NCBI GenBank assembly: GCA_027306715.1 | Contig: DAHUZG010000121.1 | Location: 1 to 6,886, forward strand | DNA length: 6,886 nucleotides | Source: Acidimicrobiaceae bacterium | Lineage (GTDB): Bacteria > Actinomycetota > Acidimicrobiia > Acidimicrobiales > Bog-793 | Direction: 5' to 3' | Shown here: positions 6,009 to 6,886 of the stretch, in pieces | Position numbering within the stretch: the first letter of the stretch is position 1 | Layout of the letters: each line of letters opens with the position of its first letter | Translations under genes and position numbers: made by a program | The notes under the pieces: model-generated | What the model was told of the DNA's origin: nothing | Database searches by the model: none | The model's input: the letters and a program-made list of their open reading frames with translations, nothing else

Positions 6009-6886
6009 GCGCCCGGCGAGGCGCCGACGGCTGCCCGCGACACGGCGTGCGCCGCGCCGGCGGCTCCGATCGCCGTTTCGAGCACGGCTGTCGGATCGGA
6101 GCTGGCGCTCGGAGCGGCCCCCACGCCGGCGGTCCCGCGCCAGGCGACGACGCGGTCGGGACGGACGAGCACGAGTGGAGCCCCGTAGGGATCGCCGCCG
6201 CCGCCATGGCCGAGGTTGCCGACGCCGAGGTCGTAGAGGCGCACGACCTCGAGCGGCACCCCGAGCCGTGCGGCGGCGGCGGCGACCCTGGCTGCGCCGT
6301 CACCGCCGGCACCACCGGCACTGGCGGCACCGCCGGCACTGGCGGCACTGGCGGCACTGGCGGCACCGCCGGAACTGGCGGCACCCTCCTCGCCCGTCAC
6401 GAGCAGCGTGTACCACGGCCCGAGCCGGTCGTAGAGCGACGACCCGTCGGCGAGCCAGGCATGCGGGAGCAGCGACCCGGGGCGAGCGGTCGGGACGTAC
6501 TCGGTGACCGAGAACGGCGAGGGCGGCGACCCGTCGGGGACGACGAGCGGCGAGCCGTCGATTCGAAAGCCGAGCACGAGGCCGAGGCTCGAGAACTCCC
6601 GCAGCTTGGCCCGCTGGATCGACTCGGCGGCAACGGCCCGGGCGCGCTCGCCGGCCGGAGAGTCCTTTTCGATCTCGTCGCTGACGAAGAACCCCGCCAG
6701 CCGCTCGTTGTTGAGCGCCGCCTCGGCGACGATCTGTGCGTGAAGCGGGCGGCGCTCCTCCTCGTAGCTGTCGAGCAGCGCCGGTCCCCCCCAGCTGGCG
6801 AGGGTGGCAGCAAGCTTCCAGCCGAGATCGACGGCGTCACCGATGCCGAGGTTCATCCCATGGGCACCGAATGGCGGGTGGAGGTG
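6005..6886 (-). CDS. FAD-dependent monooxygenase, C-terminal part (5' end beyond window)
   Basis: The frame is open to the right edge and encodes the last 293 residues; the real start is outside. The visible part begins with HLHPPFGAHGMNLGIGDAVD and runs on as LGWKLA, the third FAD-binding motif of group A flavoprotein hydroxylases (FAD_binding_3; phenol, 3-hydroxyphenylpropionate and polyketide hydroxylases). The Met at 6856 is therefore internal. After it come SYEEERRPL (40-48), the family-like YVPTARPG (130-137) and PHAWLADGSSLYD (141-153), and a thioredoxin-like C-terminal domain ending APLVLVRPDRVVAWRG (236-251). Members use NAD(P)H and O2 to hydroxylate aromatic or related rings. An Ala/Gly/Ser low-complexity stretch (about 166-198) interrupts the C-terminal domain and comes from a 9-bp tandem repeat. 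The final residues, about 252-293, are also Ala-rich. The stop overlaps the dehydrogenase GTG start (GTGA), so the two form an operon. The substrate cannot be assigned without the N-terminal half. Confidence 0.9.
   Translation of the reverse strand, partial: HLHPPFGAHGMNLGIGDAVDLGWKLAATLASWGGPALLDSYEEERRPLHAQIVAEAALNNERLAGFFVSDEIEKDSPAGERARAVAAESIQRAKLREFSSLGLVLGFRIDGSPLVVPDGSPPSPFSVTEYVPTARPGSLLPHAWLADGSSLYDRLGPWYTLLVTGEEGAASSGGAASAASAASAGGAASAGGAGGDGAARVAAAAARLGVPLEVVRLYDLGVGNLGHGGGGDPYGAPLVLVRPDRVVAWRGTAGVGAAPSASSDPTAVLETAIGAAGAAHAVSRAAVGASPGA
6299..6388. repeat. 9-bp tandem repeat array (about 10 units) inside the monooxygenase gene
   Basis: Ten consecutive 9-bp units follow the pattern GGCACTGGC or GGCACCGCC. 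Four units (6317, 6335, 6344 and 6353) are exactly GGCACTGGC and two (6326 and 6362) are exactly GGCACCGCC. The unit at 6299 and those at 6308, 6371 and 6380 are degenerate. Nine is a multiple of three, so unit gain or loss keeps the frame. On the coding (minus) strand the units read as Ala-Ala-Ser or Gly/Ala variants, giving a flexible loop between a strand (YTLLVTG) and a helix (AARVAAAAARLG) of the C-terminal domain. Confidence 0.85.

Noticed and set aside
5683..6384. Minus-strand frame beginning with Pro-Val-Pro repeats
   Set aside because: The repeat is only the 9-bp array read in another frame. The remainder overlaps the monooxygenase and dehydrogenase and has no domain.
5986..6507. Plus-strand frame with Trp-Arg-His repeats, which looks like a metal-binding or nucleic-acid-binding peptide
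   Set aside because: It is produced by the same 9-bp array on the opposite strand. The rest is Arg-rich antisense with no start signal.
6005..6856. Met at 6856 as start of a 283-residue protein
   Set aside because: The frame continues upstream as HLHPPFGAHG directly into MNLGIGDAVD, so this Met is inside the FAD motif and the gene starts beyond the right edge.
1..6886. tRNA, rRNA, CRISPR array, insertion sequence or phage attachment site
   Set aside because: No cloverleaf, spaced direct repeats, transposase motifs or terminal inverted repeats were seen by eye on either strand; coding genes fill almost the whole window.

Overview
The window is very GC-rich, densely packed protein-coding DNA with long spurious open frames on the antisense strands. 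Codon choice is dominated by C/G third positions, and the intergenic gaps are short. Together with the type of catabolic genes present, this suggests a high-GC actinobacterium (Actinomycetota). No 16S or other marker is present, so the assignment is tentative.

Layout, left to right. (1) 1-1739, minus: HyuB-type subunit of the hydantoinase/oxoprolinase/ketone-carboxylase superfamily, running off the left edge. (2) 1741-3906, minus: the partner HyuA-type ATPase subunit, one base upstream of hyuB, so the two form a hyuA-hyuB operon read leftwards. (3) 3907-4060: a 154-bp divergent intergenic region with an AT-richer patch, a short palindrome and a direct repeat. It is the only obvious place for promoters in the window. 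(4) 4061-4978, plus: a BKACE-family (DUF849) beta-keto acid cleavage enzyme with a good ribosome binding site. (5) A 10-bp convergent gap flanked by a short inverted repeat that contains both stop codons. (6) 4989-6008, minus: a D-isomer-specific 2-hydroxyacid dehydrogenase starting at GTG. (7) 6005-6886, minus: the C-terminal part of a group A FAD-dependent aromatic-type monooxygenase. Its start lies beyond the right edge, and it overlaps the dehydrogenase by 4 bp (GTGA).

How the genes may work together. All five are metabolic enzymes, and no regulator or transporter is visible. HyuAB-type pairs hydrolyse cyclic amides/imides with ATP, or carboxylate ketones with ATP (acetone and acetophenone carboxylases). 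BKACE enzymes transfer the acyl part of a beta-keto acid to CoA using acetyl-CoA, releasing acetoacetate. The divergent hyuAB/BKACE arrangement therefore allows a 'carboxylate a methyl ketone to a beta-keto acid, then cleave it' route. This is an inference, not something shown by the sequence. The monooxygenase and dehydrogenase form a second, translationally coupled unit that may act on an aromatic or cyclic precursor or on a hydroxyacid/ketoacid intermediate.

Notable details are an alanine at the first position of the BKACE HxH zinc motif, a 9-bp tandem repeat array inside the monooxygenase coding sequence, a C8 homopolymer inside the dehydrogenase gene, and a 15-bp near-duplication at the hyuA/hyuB junction that creates two candidate hyuB starts.
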